64,000 nucleotides of DNA. Origin: Usnea hakonensis. Lineage: Eukaryota > Ascomycota > Lecanoromycetes > Lecanorales > Parmeliaceae. The stretch spans positions 1 to 64,000 of the forward strand of contig BLJB01000119.1 of NCBI GenBank assembly GCA_013423325.1. Direction: 5' to 3'. The notes beneath the pieces were generated by a model. The model ran no database searches, was not told the origin of the DNA, and was given only the letters and a program-made list of their open reading frames with translations. The position numbers and the translations under genes are program-made. Shown here one piece after another: positions 53,410-63,233 of this stretch. How positions within the stretch are numbered: position 1 is the stretch's first letter; each line of letters begins with the position of its first letter.

Positions 53410-54387
53410 CTAGTAATCTTTAGCCAAAGCCACGCCACCCTCCTCCCAGTCCTCCTCTCCCATCTCCTCGTCCTCTAATTCCAGATCTCCCTCAGCTCCC
53501 ATGTCCTGTTCTACCTGCGCAACCTCTTCTAACTCTCTATTTCCCCCGTTTACTGCGGCTTCTCTCTCCCCTCCTTCACAGGCCATGATCGTCTCCTCGG
53601 CTGCCTTTCTCAATTCTCCGCAAGTAATTTCAGCTGCGTCAATTTCCTCTGTCGCTTCGTCCTCTGATTCCACATCTCCCTCAGCTTCCTTAGCCTGTTC
53701 CCCCTGCGCAACCTCTTCTACCTCTCCATTCGCCGCACTCACTGCGGCTTCTCTCTCCCCTCCTTCATATGCCATAATCCTCTCCTCGGCTACCTTTCTC
53801 AGTTCTTCGTAAGTCATTCCAGCTGCGTCAATTTCTTCTGCCGCCATTTGCAAGACAGTCATCGATGCCGTCGGATCCATAGAATCGATAGAAAGCTTCT
53901 CATCCTGTGAAGATGCTGTGGAAAAGTACTTTCGCAATTGTTCGGCGCCTAGGGCAGATAGACCTCCGCGGCCAGGTCTGCTTGTGATCTGGTGGACCCG
54001 AGCGGCCAGTGAGTTGCGCTTTCTTCTGCGATCCGATTCCACTGAAATTCATCAGTACATTGTTACGGCGGCTGAACGGTGGACTTACTTTTGATTTTTT
54101 CGCGCTTCAGCTTCTTGGCCATCTTCTTTTGTTGGCGGTTTATACGATCCGATTCCACTGAAATTCATCAGTACGTTGTTACGGCGGCTGAACGGTGGAC
54201 TTACTTTTGATTTTTTCGCGCTTCAGCTTCTTGGCCATCTTCTTTTGTTGGCGGTTTCTACGATCCGATTCCACTGAAATTCATCAGTACATTGTTATGT
54301 CGGCTAATTGGTGGACTCACTTTTGATTTTTTCGCGCTTCAGCTTCTTGGCCGTCTTCTTTTGCTGGCGGTGGTCCTTATTGGACAT
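53410..54387 (-). CDS. acidic repeat protein built from duplicated exon-intron units
   Basis: Not recognised. Four exons: 54387-54321, 54273-54205, 54157-54089 and 54041-53410, with three 47-bp introns (54274-54320, 54158-54204, 54042-54088) that are near-identical; 278 aa. Exons 2 and 3 are each 69 bp and encode nearly the same 23-residue basic unit (ESDR-NRQQKKMAKKLKREK); exon 1 encodes most of the same unit, and exon 4 begins with another ESDRR. All junctions are phase 1 and recreate an ATG codon, so adding or losing a unit keeps the frame. Exon 4 contains a separate duplication of a 63-residue acidic segment (EEIDAA ... EREAAV ... EEVAQ). The protein has a Lys/Arg-rich head and a Glu-rich tail. 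Function unknown; possibly nuclear because of the basic repeats. Gene status rests on the consistent splice sites and open frame. Confidence 0.65.
53461..53838. repeat. two tandem 189-bp coding units
   Basis: Positions 53838-53650 and 53649-53461 encode two 63-residue Glu-rich copies within exon 4 of the gene at 53410-54387. They are clearly alike but more diverged than the exon-intron units upstream, so this duplication looks older. Confidence 0.75.
54031..54380. repeat. three tandem 116-bp exon-intron units
   Basis: Period 116 bp, equal to one 69-bp exon plus one 47-bp intron. Two copies are almost identical; the third, nearest the start codon, differs at several intron and exon positions (GTGAGT instead of GTAAGT donor). 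Splice sites are preserved in each copy. Confidence 0.92.
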
Positions 54388-55081
54388 TATGAGAGGACTG
54401 GTAGAAATAGTGATGACGATTGCTGGGGAGCAGTGGCCTTGCGTATAGGCATTTGTGTGTTTTGAAATCGGTTGCAAGGTGGAAATTCCAATACAGACCG
54501 TTGTTCTGCGAGCAATATTGATGTAGTAATAAGCAAAGGATGCCAAGTTTAGTTTCTCGTGATAAGACGCTTCGGTGTATTGGTTGTAGCCAACGAGGTG
54601 AAAAACTCGGGTATAGACTCAACTAAATGACGAAAGCTAGTTTTCATTTTCCGTGCTTGTGTTGATAGATTTCGAGATCAGTCGCAAGGCTGAAAAGTCC
54701 CGTCACAATTGAGCGTTGTTCACCACACACGCTTTCGACGCAGCGTCAACACTGCACGCCTCATTGACGCCTTCCCAATTCCAACTAGAGCCCAGACATT
54801 TTCTGGTCTCTTCTTGAAGTTCAGTCATTCGATCCAGCCCCAGCTAAGATACTCGTTGCAATCATGCATGTCCCGGAACCGCGAAAAGTAACGCCCAGAC
54901 ACATCTCTTGTCCAGAGCTCGTCAATAAATCCGCCCTCTTCAATCTCCTGGACTAATAAGAAACAGTCACAATGGCCCAAGTTTCTACGAATATCTCTGG
55001 AGTACTGATTTGGTCGAGTGAAACTTCAGACCATTTGAACGTATCTACTAGGTTACTGGATTGACCAATCAGAGCCTCAGA
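54388..55081. other. intergenic region
   Basis: About 690 bp with no supported gene. It carries the promoter of the duplicated-exon gene (-) and the 3' flank of the 78-aa gene (-). Confidence 0.4.
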
Positions 55082-55432
55082 TCATCGTTCCGTATCTTTG
55101 GGTATTGTGGTAGCTCCTCCAGCATTTGCTACCGCCTCCTCCGTCTTGCGAATCTGCTCTTCCCGCGAAGGGGCGTGCTGATCGTTGAATTCGACAATGC
55201 TGGGCACATGTTGGTCTGTCGCCGGCAAGCTACTCTTTGAGACTGGGCCACACCTACCTGTTTTGTTCCTTCTGCTCTTTCTCTTGCTTGAATGCCGGGT
55301 CAAATATCGCAATTCCTGGACAAAAGTCAGCAGGCGATTCTTGGAAAGGCCTGGGGACATAATCAGCCTACCGGTGCCGACGCCGACTATGGTAACAAGC
55401 ACCGGGGTCAAAAAGCCCCTTGCGTAATTCAT
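55082..55432 (-). CDS. small single-pass membrane protein, 78 aa, three exons
   Basis: Family not named with certainty. Exons 55432-55372, 55315-55258 and 55199-55082; introns of 56 bp (GTAGGC donor, GTCCAG acceptor) and 58 bp (GTAGGT donor, GCCCAG acceptor). The spliced product starts MNYARGFLTPVLVTIVGVGT, giving one N-terminal hydrophobic helix, then IAIFDPAFKQEKEQKEQ, a charged helix, and a hydrophilic C-terminus (FNDQHAPSREEQIRK). Without splicing, the frame reads through the first intron into unlike sequence, so the DPAFKQEKEQ segment is visible only after intron removal. The layout resembles small inner-membrane proteins of fungal mitochondria, but this is inference. Confidence 0.6.
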   Translation of the reverse strand: MNYARGFLTPVLVTIVGVGTGRLIMSPGLSKNRLLTFVQELRYLTRHSSKRKSRRNKTGRCGPVSKSSLPATDQHVPSIVEFNDQHAPSREEQIRKTEEAVANAGGATTIPKDTER

Positions 55433-55701
55433 CCTGGGCCTGTAAATTCCTTGACAAGGACGGCAACTGGAGAATGAAGCTGAGACATCAGCGGTCGTCG
55501 TTGGACGAGAAAATGCTAGACGGGGAAGGTCTACCGAGACCGTCTCTAAGCGAGCTACCGAGGTACTTTTCATTGCACTCTATTGATTTGCTACATGTTC
55601 ACGGCTTTGAGCACAGCGTTGACGACCTTTATCTGTATTTCCTAAAATCTACCTTGGGTATCACCAGCTATACGTGAACAGGCGGTCTTGAAAAGCCTCC
55701 G

Positions 55702-58479
55702 TCATCTCCTTCTCCTCTTTGTCCTTTTCTCCGCTTCGTCGACCTCTACACTACCCACGACGTCCTCTCCCGCCAGCTCATCTACATCCTCGTCTTCAAC
55801 CTCTGCCTCGTCTCCACCTCTTAGCTTTCCACCAGTCCCCTTTCCACCGTCTTCGGCTGCCTTTTCCGCGCTTCTCCAATCACTCACACTTTTCTCAACA
55901 GTCTCAAACATCTCCCTTGTATCCTTCACCACGCTGACATCTTGTTTCCCCTTTATTACTTCCTCCGTTTCTTCTCGATCTTCATCAAAAATAGTACCCG
56001 GTTCTGCCGTGCGCTGTCTGGTCCTGAAAGCAGGACCAAAGCCGCGTTTCGTAGGCAGGTCAGGATTAAACATGACTGCATTTGCAAACATACGCATCAA
56101 CTCCTTCTCAAGCTGTCCGGAGTTGACGATGCCTTTTGGTGGAATTACGTCTGGGGACTCGGGTATCCAGATGCTAGAAGAGCCTTCTTGAGTGAGATCT
56201 TCGATGACCGCGTTAGCTGCTTTGCTGCCATTGCTAATGGCCTTTTTGATGGAATTTAGATCTTGGGGTCGATAGATGAGATCCCTGTAGCCTGGTGCTT
56301 CGCGTTCGGTGAGGGGCTTGGCAAAGACGTTGGCAACTTTGTGGTGAATGACATCGTTCATGACGGTCTGCGAGATACGGGCGAAGTTGCGGCTAGCAAG
56401 GACGTGACCCGGTTTCGAAAATGTATCAGGTGCAGGAGAAGGAGGCGGTAAAGTAGCTATTTCTTCACGTTTTCGCTTTGCACTAGGCTTGCCGGTTTCG
56501 GTTCCCTCTTCAGGACCGCCAATTGTACCGCGGCGCCGTCTTACAGATCGTCGAGCTTCGTCAGCAGTTTGAGAGGCTGCGGATGCATCATCATCATGTG
56601 GTGAAGCGATAGATGGCTCGGGCTTGATTTTGCGGGTTGAGTTGGACTGATTGTCCATTGCAAGTTCGTCGGCTTGAGAAACAACCGATTGACTTCGAGT
56701 GCGCGCTCGAGTGGAGTCTGCAACGGTCGAGGATGCGACACTGCCTGCTCGGCCTCCACGACCCCTTCTTCTAGTACCTCTAGTGCGCTTGGTCCGTACC
56801 CGCTCGCTAGGCGAGTTGGTTGCAACTGGCTGCTCCTTTTGGTTTTGAGCGCCTCGCGTTTGAGTCTGCGCAGACTCAGGTGAAGGCGAAGGCTCCTTGT
56901 CACTTATCGGACTAATTTCTCTAGATGATGGTGCAACAGGGGATCTGAGGGGTCGCACAGAGCCAGGTGTATCGATATCTTTCCATTTCGTGGAAGACGC
57001 GGAGGTAACAATAGGCGTTGGTCTAGGAGGTCGCTGACTACCAGATGCATTTGACAATGGCGTATGTTGATCGGCGAAACGAGATACATGACTACGAGGG
57101 TGAGGCGTCTGTATTGGTAGTGGAGCATAGTATCCAGGGCTTTGATTGTAGTTAGGATGTTGTGGGTACTGTCCCACCGGAGGCTGGTACTGTTGCGTGT
57201 TTCCGTAAGGCGACCCATGCACGGCGCTTGCCGCATGACCTTGGTAATGTATACCCCCATGTGGATGGCTATACGCAGGCAAGGGTCCTTGGCCGTAGGG
57301 TGGATAGGGCGGATGATAGGGTGTCTGGGTCGGATAGTAAGGATATTCAGGTGGCATGTAACCTCTCGGCGCAGGAAGCTGGTTGGGATGCTGTTGTGGG
57401 ACCGGATGTTGAAGTGTTCGAGGGGACGGCAAAGGCGGATTAGCTCGGTATTGTGGACCAGATATGTCTGCAAGAGCATCCAGAGGTCCAGTGGGTGACC
57501 CAGAAGATCGGAGCATTCCCGGCGGAGGGGGTAGGACTCTACCACCAATGAGTGGCGAGGCCGAGGAGCGTTCGGGTCCAGGATATGAGGCTTGGTTTAA
57601 GCGGGGACTTGGTGAAGGTGCGACCCCATTTGGTGGTTGATTCTGAGATGGGGGCCTGCGATTCAGATCCGAGGTTGGTGAGCCTGATAGGTTACCCAGG
57701 CTGAAGTTTTGTGGAGGCGGCAAAAATGGTGATGGGTTCTTATAATCATTTGGCGTCTGCTGGGTACCTACTGTTGAAACCAGCGAAGGATGGGGGCGGC
57801 CATTAAGGCTATGCGGAGTTGGATCATGCGGATGCTCCGATGAGCTCGTCTGGGCCTCCGCGATAAGACCGTTCCGTGGCTCCTGTGAAGATGTCGGTCT
57901 TGGTGTAGTTCCTCGTTGCGCCATGTCAACTTCATCATCATGCCGTAGCAAAGTCTGTATGGATGACACCCCTCTGGAATCTCGTCTCGAACTGATATCT
58001 TGATCCTGAGTTCGTCCATCCAAGTCCCCTCGCTCAATCTCTTGAGGTTCCTCTCTAAGCGACCGGTAATTCCGCTCTTCATCCTCGATTGACTTGATAG
58101 CATCATCGCGGTATCTAAAATATAATCGATTCACTAATTGAGGCAGCAAGTGGCTGTACTGCAGAGCCTGCTCGACGGTCTCCAAGAGCGGACTCCCCAG
58201 CTTCCGTTTTCGCGGATTCTGCTGCTCGTTCTTTTGACCAACTTGATCACGTCCTTTAGATTCGCATCTCGCCTCCTCTTTCAGCAAACGAAGGTATAGA
58301 TCTTTCAAAGCGTCCGGCTCCAGACGGCCGAGCTCAAAGGAATCGCTCTCTCGAAGAAGATCGTTTTTCTTGAGAACGTCGGAGATTCTGCCGAAGGAGG
58401 GCGGATCGGCATTGAATGGATGCAGCGTCTGGAAGAGCAATAAACTCTCGAGAGGGGTGTGAACATCGGGTGCCATCAT
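55702..58479 (-). CDS. bromodomain protein, BRD8/Bdc1-like (NuA4 complex)
   Basis: Probable fungal counterpart of human BRD8 and fission yeast Bdc1, a subunit of the NuA4 histone acetyltransferase complex in the nucleus. About 925 aa from the first of two adjacent ATGs (58479), which begins MMAPDVHTPLESLLLFQTL; the upstream in-frame ATG at 58539 is less likely. The N-terminal ~150 residues carry the conserved block SFGRISDVLKKNDLLRES and YLRLLKEEARCES. A long Pro/Gln/Tyr-rich disordered region follows (~250-480), then basic RRGRGGR and RKRKREE-type patches. A divergent bromodomain lies near residues 690-810 (ISQTVMNDVIHHKVANVF, YRDLIYRPQDLNSIKKAI, RMFANAVMFNP, which contains the usual Asn). 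The C-terminus is acidic and then basic. No intron. Confidence 0.82.
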   Translation of the reverse strand: MMAPDVHTPLESLLLFQTLHPFNADPPSFGRISDVLKKNDLLRESDSFELGRLEPDALKDLYLRLLKEEARCESKGRDQVGQKNEQQNPRKRKLGSPLLETVEQALQYSHLLPQLVNRLYFRYRDDAIKSIEDEERNYRSLREEPQEIERGDLDGRTQDQDISSRRDSRGVSSIQTLLRHDDEVDMAQRGTTPRPTSSQEPRNGLIAEAQTSSSEHPHDPTPHSLNGRPHPSLVSTVGTQQTPNDYKNPSPFLPPPQNFSLGNLSGSPTSDLNRRPPSQNQPPNGVAPSPSPRLNQASYPGPERSSASPLIGGRVLPPPPGMLRSSGSPTGPLDALADISGPQYRANPPLPSPRTLQHPVPQQHPNQLPAPRGYMPPEYPYYPTQTPYHPPYPPYGQGPLPAYSHPHGGIHYQGHAASAVHGSPYGNTQQYQPPVGQYPQHPNYNQSPGYYAPLPIQTPHPRSHVSRFADQHTPLSNASGSQRPPRPTPIVTSASSTKWKDIDTPGSVRPLRSPVAPSSREISPISDKEPSPSPESAQTQTRGAQNQKEQPVATNSPSERVRTKRTRGTRRRGRGGRAGSVASSTVADSTRARTRSQSVVSQADELAMDNQSNSTRKIKPEPSIASPHDDDASAASQTADEARRSVRRRRGTIGGPEEGTETGKPSAKRKREEIATLPPPSPAPDTFSKPGHVLASRNFARISQTVMNDVIHHKVANVFAKPLTEREAPGYRDLIYRPQDLNSIKKAISNGSKAANAVIEDLTQEGSSSIWIPESPDVIPPKGIVNSGQLEKELMRMFANAVMFNPDLPTKRGFGPAFRTRQRTAEPGTIFDEDREETEEVIKGKQDVSVVKDTREMFETVEKSVSDWRSAEKAAEDGGKGTGGKLRGGDEAEVEDEDVDELAGEDVVGSVEVDEAEKRTKRRRR

Positions 58480-58953
58480 CTTCCATTCTTCGTGGACGGA
58501 GCTCTTGCGAAAGCTGATTCGCCAGACGGCCTTGGACACTGGCTCAAGACCAACAACACACGAGCGAACCCAATCCGTTCGCCTTTGGTTGCTACTTTAA
58601 CAGCTGATTTCCGCTGCTCGTATGATGCACCGGAATCTTCCGGATATCAGGTTGTGGGCCTTAGTCGCGCGCCCATCAAAGTTGATCTTTGAATTGTCTG
58701 AAGAATTTGGGAATGCTGCTTAGTCATTCAAATTTGAGCCCAGACTCATGGGTAAGGTAGGGAGACTAGGACGCTTTGAGGTCAAGCTTCCCTTGGCAAT
58801 CCTTGCAGCGATCAGCTTTTGCGGGCTTTGTCGACTGACGAAGATCATACATTCATTTTTCTCACTGTAGCTTCTAGGCTGCGTCTTTGGCTATTACCTC
58901 CTACCGATTGCTCAGCATATCCGAAAGTTCAGTAAGGAGAAACGAGAAGCATT
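58480..58953. other. divergent promoter region
   Basis: About 470 bp between the bromodomain gene (-) and the small coiled-coil gene (+). Nothing specific seen. Confidence 0.4.
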
Positions 58954-59480
58954 ATGGCCAATGACAACGGACCGTGGAAGCCCAGTGAGCGACCGACATC
59001 GTATGACTGCTAGGTGACCCGCCGGGACCCTTGCTAAGAGCTGTCAGCGTGATCGCCAGGAACTTCTCTGCTGATCTGAACGACGCATTCGCTATGGACA
59101 ACAATCTCGATAATTTAGTTCAATCAGTCCAACTGAAGTAAGCCGGCTGATCTGGCCCCAAGTGCGGTCATACTTCTGAGAACCATCTGACCTTTCTCAG
59201 GAAACAAGCAGTGGATTCACAAACTCAAGAGCTCCAAGCTCTTGAAGCACGACTACGAGACACTGAGGAGCGTCTGAAAGAGCGGCAATCCAGGGACCCT
59301 TCCTCAGCACGCAGGAATAACGACACCGACTCCTTTGACAAGCACCAACCTCGTGGTGATACCTTTGGTGTTCATAAGAATGATGGGCAAGGACTCCTTA
59401 CTACAAGCCCACGGGCAACGAATAACCCAAAATCCCAATCAGTGTCAGCGAGTACCATGTCACAATGGAGACCATCTTAA
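58954..59480 (+). CDS. small coiled-coil protein
   Basis: Family not recognised by name. Model: exons 58954-58984, 59014-59137 and 59201-59480; introns of 29 bp (GTGAGC donor, CTGCTAG acceptor) and 63 bp (GTAAGC donor, TTCTCAG acceptor); 144 aa. The product starts MANDNGPWKPSDPPGPLLRA, then IARNFSADLNDAFAMDNNLD. A coiled coil (QTQELQALEARLRDTEERLK) spans exon 3's first half, ahead of a polar tail. The frame of exon 2 has stops just upstream and no ATG before residue ~38, so an intron or a frameshift must lie before 59014. The 29-bp intron would be unusually short for this group; a longer alternative was not found. Confidence 0.55.
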
Positions 59481-61721
59481 ATACTGCTTTTGGTATCGGT
59501 GATGAGAATTCGGCTCTCGCTCGTCTGAATGGGTATAAAAGTAGATTTTACGCAAAGCAAGTTGGATTGCCACTGCTCGAAAAATTACGTCGTAACGAGG
59601 AACACTGTATTGCCGTATCTCTCAGGGTGTTCTCATCTTTTGTGATCAATGGCTCTAGTAAATCGGCAGCTGTCCTGTTACTCATGGCAAAACGCGTCAA
59701 AAAGTTACATCGACCCGGCCTATCAGCCTCTAAGTCGCTGGCATTAGGATCGGAATGCTCCAAAGCAAAGCGAGGAGAGGCCTGGATCTTCCTCACATAT
59801 AGCGGAAAGGATTTGGGGGAATGAGTAAGCCATTGAGAGAAGACCATTTTACCCCGTATTGACGGACACACAAATTTGCCAGTAGGCCTCATTGATGGTA
59901 AGTAGTAATTTTTCCAATTATCAAGTCATTATCTCAAAATAGCGCCTCCTTCATACTGCCACGACTTCTCTCCACCTGCATTTCATGCTGGCAGACACGC
60001 CACGAAATGTGATCTCTCGGCTATCTGGTGGCTTTAGTCTTATATACAATGCATCAGATGAAATGTTGCTAAACGTCATTACTTGACTTTCCGAGGACTT
60101 ACTATTCCTCTTGTTCAAACCTTTACTCGTCTTATCTTACATCAGTCCTCTGGCGCATCTTCTTTTTCCCTCAAAATCTTCGCCTACCTCCAAACTCATC
60201 AACATCTGCTATCACATCTCTCTGTTGAAACTCAAGAGCCTAGACGGTATTCGACTGGCTCGAAGCAACGTTTTATATGACATCTCATTGCACGAAAACC
60301 TAGTTGCTCATTCTGTGTCCTGGAACTAGTATCTAGACATGATCTAGCATCCTATAAACGTGGAAGCAAGCTCAACTTGCCCGAATGACAGGTTCTGTGC
60401 TATCTTGAGACCAATCGTACTGAACATTCCTTGCCGTGTAGCACCCCAATCAAGCATCATCTGCAACCTCAATCCGGCATCACCAGAGCATTGTTTTTTG
60501 AATACTGGAGATGAGAAAGATAGCAGCCATGTCTGCTCACCTCCATGATCACTCCACTTCCCCTCTCTCCAATGGCACTTCAAACGACTCCATCTCATCC
60601 TACTCCACTCCCTTCAAAACCATATACTCCACACCCATTCAAACCACCACAACCACCCCCATCCCTCTACCCAATCCAAGAACCTCACCTCTAGATCCCC
60701 TTCTCCAATCTCTTCCACGCTACCCTCCTCCGATGACAAAAAAGTGGCTTTCAACCCTTCGCTCAGCCATCAACCCCTCCGCCAAGACGAACCAGAAGCC
60801 GAAAAAATCAAATCATCAGCCAAACATGACAAGCCGAAAGGAAGCACACGTACATACTAATATGAACCCATCAAAGAATCCATCACATCACTACTATTTA
60901 GATCCCCTCTGCTAAGCTCCTATTTGGACGGTCCTCCCTGAGACACCATTACCCACCGATTCCATTCCACCCCCATCCCAAACCCCTTACCAATCAGCAC
61001 GTTCACCGTACCCCACACTTCTATCAAACCATCTTACTCCCTCGACCAACATCCATGACCGTTTTTTCCCCTTGGGCTCAAAAACCCCACTTACCCTCTA
61101 CCAGCAACCCATCAACATCTCCCACGTTCCCATCCCCCTTAAAAAAAAAAGAACAGAAGATGACACATACCTCCACCGCACAATAGCATTCTCTATTCTA
61201 TTCTGTCCTCCTCTCCTCAAGGCCAGGACAGGAACGATCAAGACGAGTGAGTGGATCGAAGGCATGGCATGAGGCTTCCATCCCATCCCAGGCCAGGCCT
61301 TTTCATCACATCACATCTCCCTTGTCGTCGGAGGCCACTCTCGCGTTTTTTTTTTGCAAGAAAGGCGGATTGGTGTAGGACGCATTTTTGTTGTTGTTGG
61401 CAAGCAGTCTATCTATCAATCAATGAGCCAATCAATCAATCAGGAGCATCACTCCAAAGAAAATATAGCAGCAGGAAACAATTGAATGATCTATCCAAAT
61501 CAAATCAAATCACAGCTAGCATTTACGATGGATAGAGCAAAGACGCATGTTGTCTAAGATGATCGTGGGTCCTACGATAGGACGGACAGACAGACAGACA
61601 TGAAATTCCAGATCCATTCATTCTTATTGCGAATTCCCACTTTTCCCCACTGAACATCCCCCAATCCCATCATCAAGACTCGCGCAAAGCCCAACTCCCT
61701 TCCCCACCCTCAATCCCCTCC
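59481..61721. other. 2.2-kb region without a clear gene
   Basis: Between the coiled-coil gene (+) and IES2 (-). The plus-strand frame at 59465-59824 is short, overlaps the 3' flank and has no family features. C-rich and T-rich simple sequence covers 60540-61150. ATCA/AATC short repeats occur at 61410-61445. See also the weak frame at 60529-60915. Confidence 0.4.
60529..60915 (+). CDS. weak hypothetical Ser/Thr/Pro-rich frame
   Basis: 128 codons from the ATG at 60529 (MSAHLHDHSTSPLSNG), Thr/Pro/Ser-rich then Lys-rich (KPKKSNHQPN). No motif, and the composition follows the pyrimidine-rich DNA, so it may be chance. Listed because it is the longest plausible frame in this stretch. Confidence 0.15.
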   Translation: MSAHLHDHSTSPLSNGTSNDSISSYSTPFKTIYSTPIQTTTTTPIPLPNPRTSPLDPLLQSLPRYPPPMTKKWLSTLRSAINPSAKTNQKPKKSNHQPNMTSRKEAHVHTNMNPSKNPSHHYYLDPLC

Positions 61722-63233
61722 CTAACTAACCTCCTCCACCGGCCTCCCCCCACCCCCAAAAACCCTCCCCGCCGGCCCCCCCAACCACTCCCCCGGCACC
61801 CCCACCCTGCACCCCTCGCGATCACTAACCCACCTCACAAACACCGGGTTCGCAGGCGCGACCTCCTCTTCCGGCAGGGAGGCGGAGTCGTCGCCGTGGT
61901 CCTGGGCGCTGATCTCGGCGGCGGAGATTTTGCCGCGGCGTTTGGGGGCTTGTTTTTTGAGGAGGCGGTTGATGGTGTCCATCTGGTTGGGAGGGTTAGA
62001 GGGGGTTGAGAGATGGGGGGAGAGAGAGTGTGGTGGGGGGGGGGGTTGTGGGGGATTGGGAATGATGGGCTGAATGGGGGGGACGTAGGGAGGGGTGGAA
62101 AGGAGAGTTTGGGGGAAATGGTAGGTGAAAGGGGCTCAATTCTGTGAGGGGAGACAAGACGTACTTTTTCCTCTTCGTTACGCTTCTCGCTCAGGTTCTT
62201 GCGCCGTCGGGCCATCTCGGCGCGGCGCATGGCATGCTCTTCGGCCGTGAGATGCTTTTTGATTTGGGGTTCTGCAGGAATGATTTTTAGCTTCTGGAAG
62301 GAATGAGTAAAGCCCCATGAGTGAATACATACCCATAGGTAATTGAAGGAAATCGCTCCCCACGACCTGATTTAGTCTACCCTGCTGCCGCTTGGTCATC
62401 TTGCTAACATCAGGCGTACTACCACGGCTGCCGCCGTCGCTCCTCCCCTCGTCGTCTTGTTCCATGTCTACATCTTCGTCGCCCTCAGCATCCTCTTCAC
62501 CTTCGGCGTCTTCTTCGCCGTTCTCGGAAAGCTCGGAGAGCTCTTCGTCGTCGTCTTCCATCTCCATTTCTTTAGCTTCTACGCTTTTAACTTTGGCATC
62601 TTGGGCCGGTGTGACTGTCAGGGTTGGTTTTGCGGCTGGCTTTGCTGGGGTTTTGACTGTTGGCCCATTGACTTTGAGGATCGTTGGTGGGGCAGGTAGC
62701 GGTTCGCCGTCGTCGGCATCTTCGTCCATATCGATATCGCCATCAGCATCTACGTCTTCTTCTCCACTCTCCTCGTCCGCTTCTGCTTCGGCTTCTTCCT
62801 CCTCATCTTCCTCTCCTTCACCTTCTTCATCCTGCTCCTCGTCCTCTTGCTCGGCTTGCTCATCCTCACTGGCTTCTACTTCCTCGTCCTCGTCCTCTTC
62901 ATCATCGTCGCTCTCACTCTCGACCACGTAGCTCTTCTTGGCACGACTGGATCGAGGGCCACTAACAATCTCTGCCCCAGTCAATTGATCTCCGGGATTG
63001 GGGCTCCGAGTGCTAGTACTATTTGACATTGCTTCGCGTAGTTTACTTGATGGCATCTTGACGGTAAGACGTAGAGCCTTTCTAGACTCATCGGGAGAAT
63101 TGGAGTCATCGCGGGTGACTCTGACTGTTGAACCAGAAGCGCCACGTCGTGGGCGCGTCGACACTGACGGTACGGGTGGACTAGGATTAGATATCAGAGA
63201 GTTGCGAGAGCGGAGAGTACGACGCTCAGGCAT
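61722..63233 (-). CDS. ies2: IES2, INO80 chromatin-remodelling subunit (PAPA-1-like)
   Basis: Nuclear subunit of the INO80 remodeller that activates the ATPase. Three exons: 63233-62333, 62271-62165 and 61982-61722; introns of 61 bp (GTATGT donor, CTGCAG acceptor) and 182 bp (GTACGT donor, AACCAG acceptor); 422 aa. The N-terminus is basic (MPERRTLRSRNSL) with Ser-rich stretches. Residues ~95-270 are highly acidic (long Glu/Asp runs, DADGDIDMDEDADDG). The PAPA-1/IES2 region starts at MTKRQQGRLNQV near residue 280, crosses the splice (LQLPMEPQIKKHLTAEEHAM) and continues RRAEMARRRKNLSEKRNEEEK, then MDTINRLLKKQAPKRRGKI. The C-terminus FVRWVSDREGCRVGVPGEWLG matches fungal IES2. No C-terminal HIT zinc finger, as usual in many fungi. 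The Ser-rich plus-strand frame opposite the acidic part is a shadow. Confidence 0.92.

Noticed and set aside
54031..54380. CRISPR-like array
   Set aside because: The 116-bp periodicity is explained by duplicated exon-intron units in a spliced eukaryotic gene; there are no short repeats with unique spacers.
62392..62931. Plus-strand poly-Ser frame
   Set aside because: Antisense of the acidic Glu/Asp stretch of IES2; GAG/GAC codons reversed give Ser codons.
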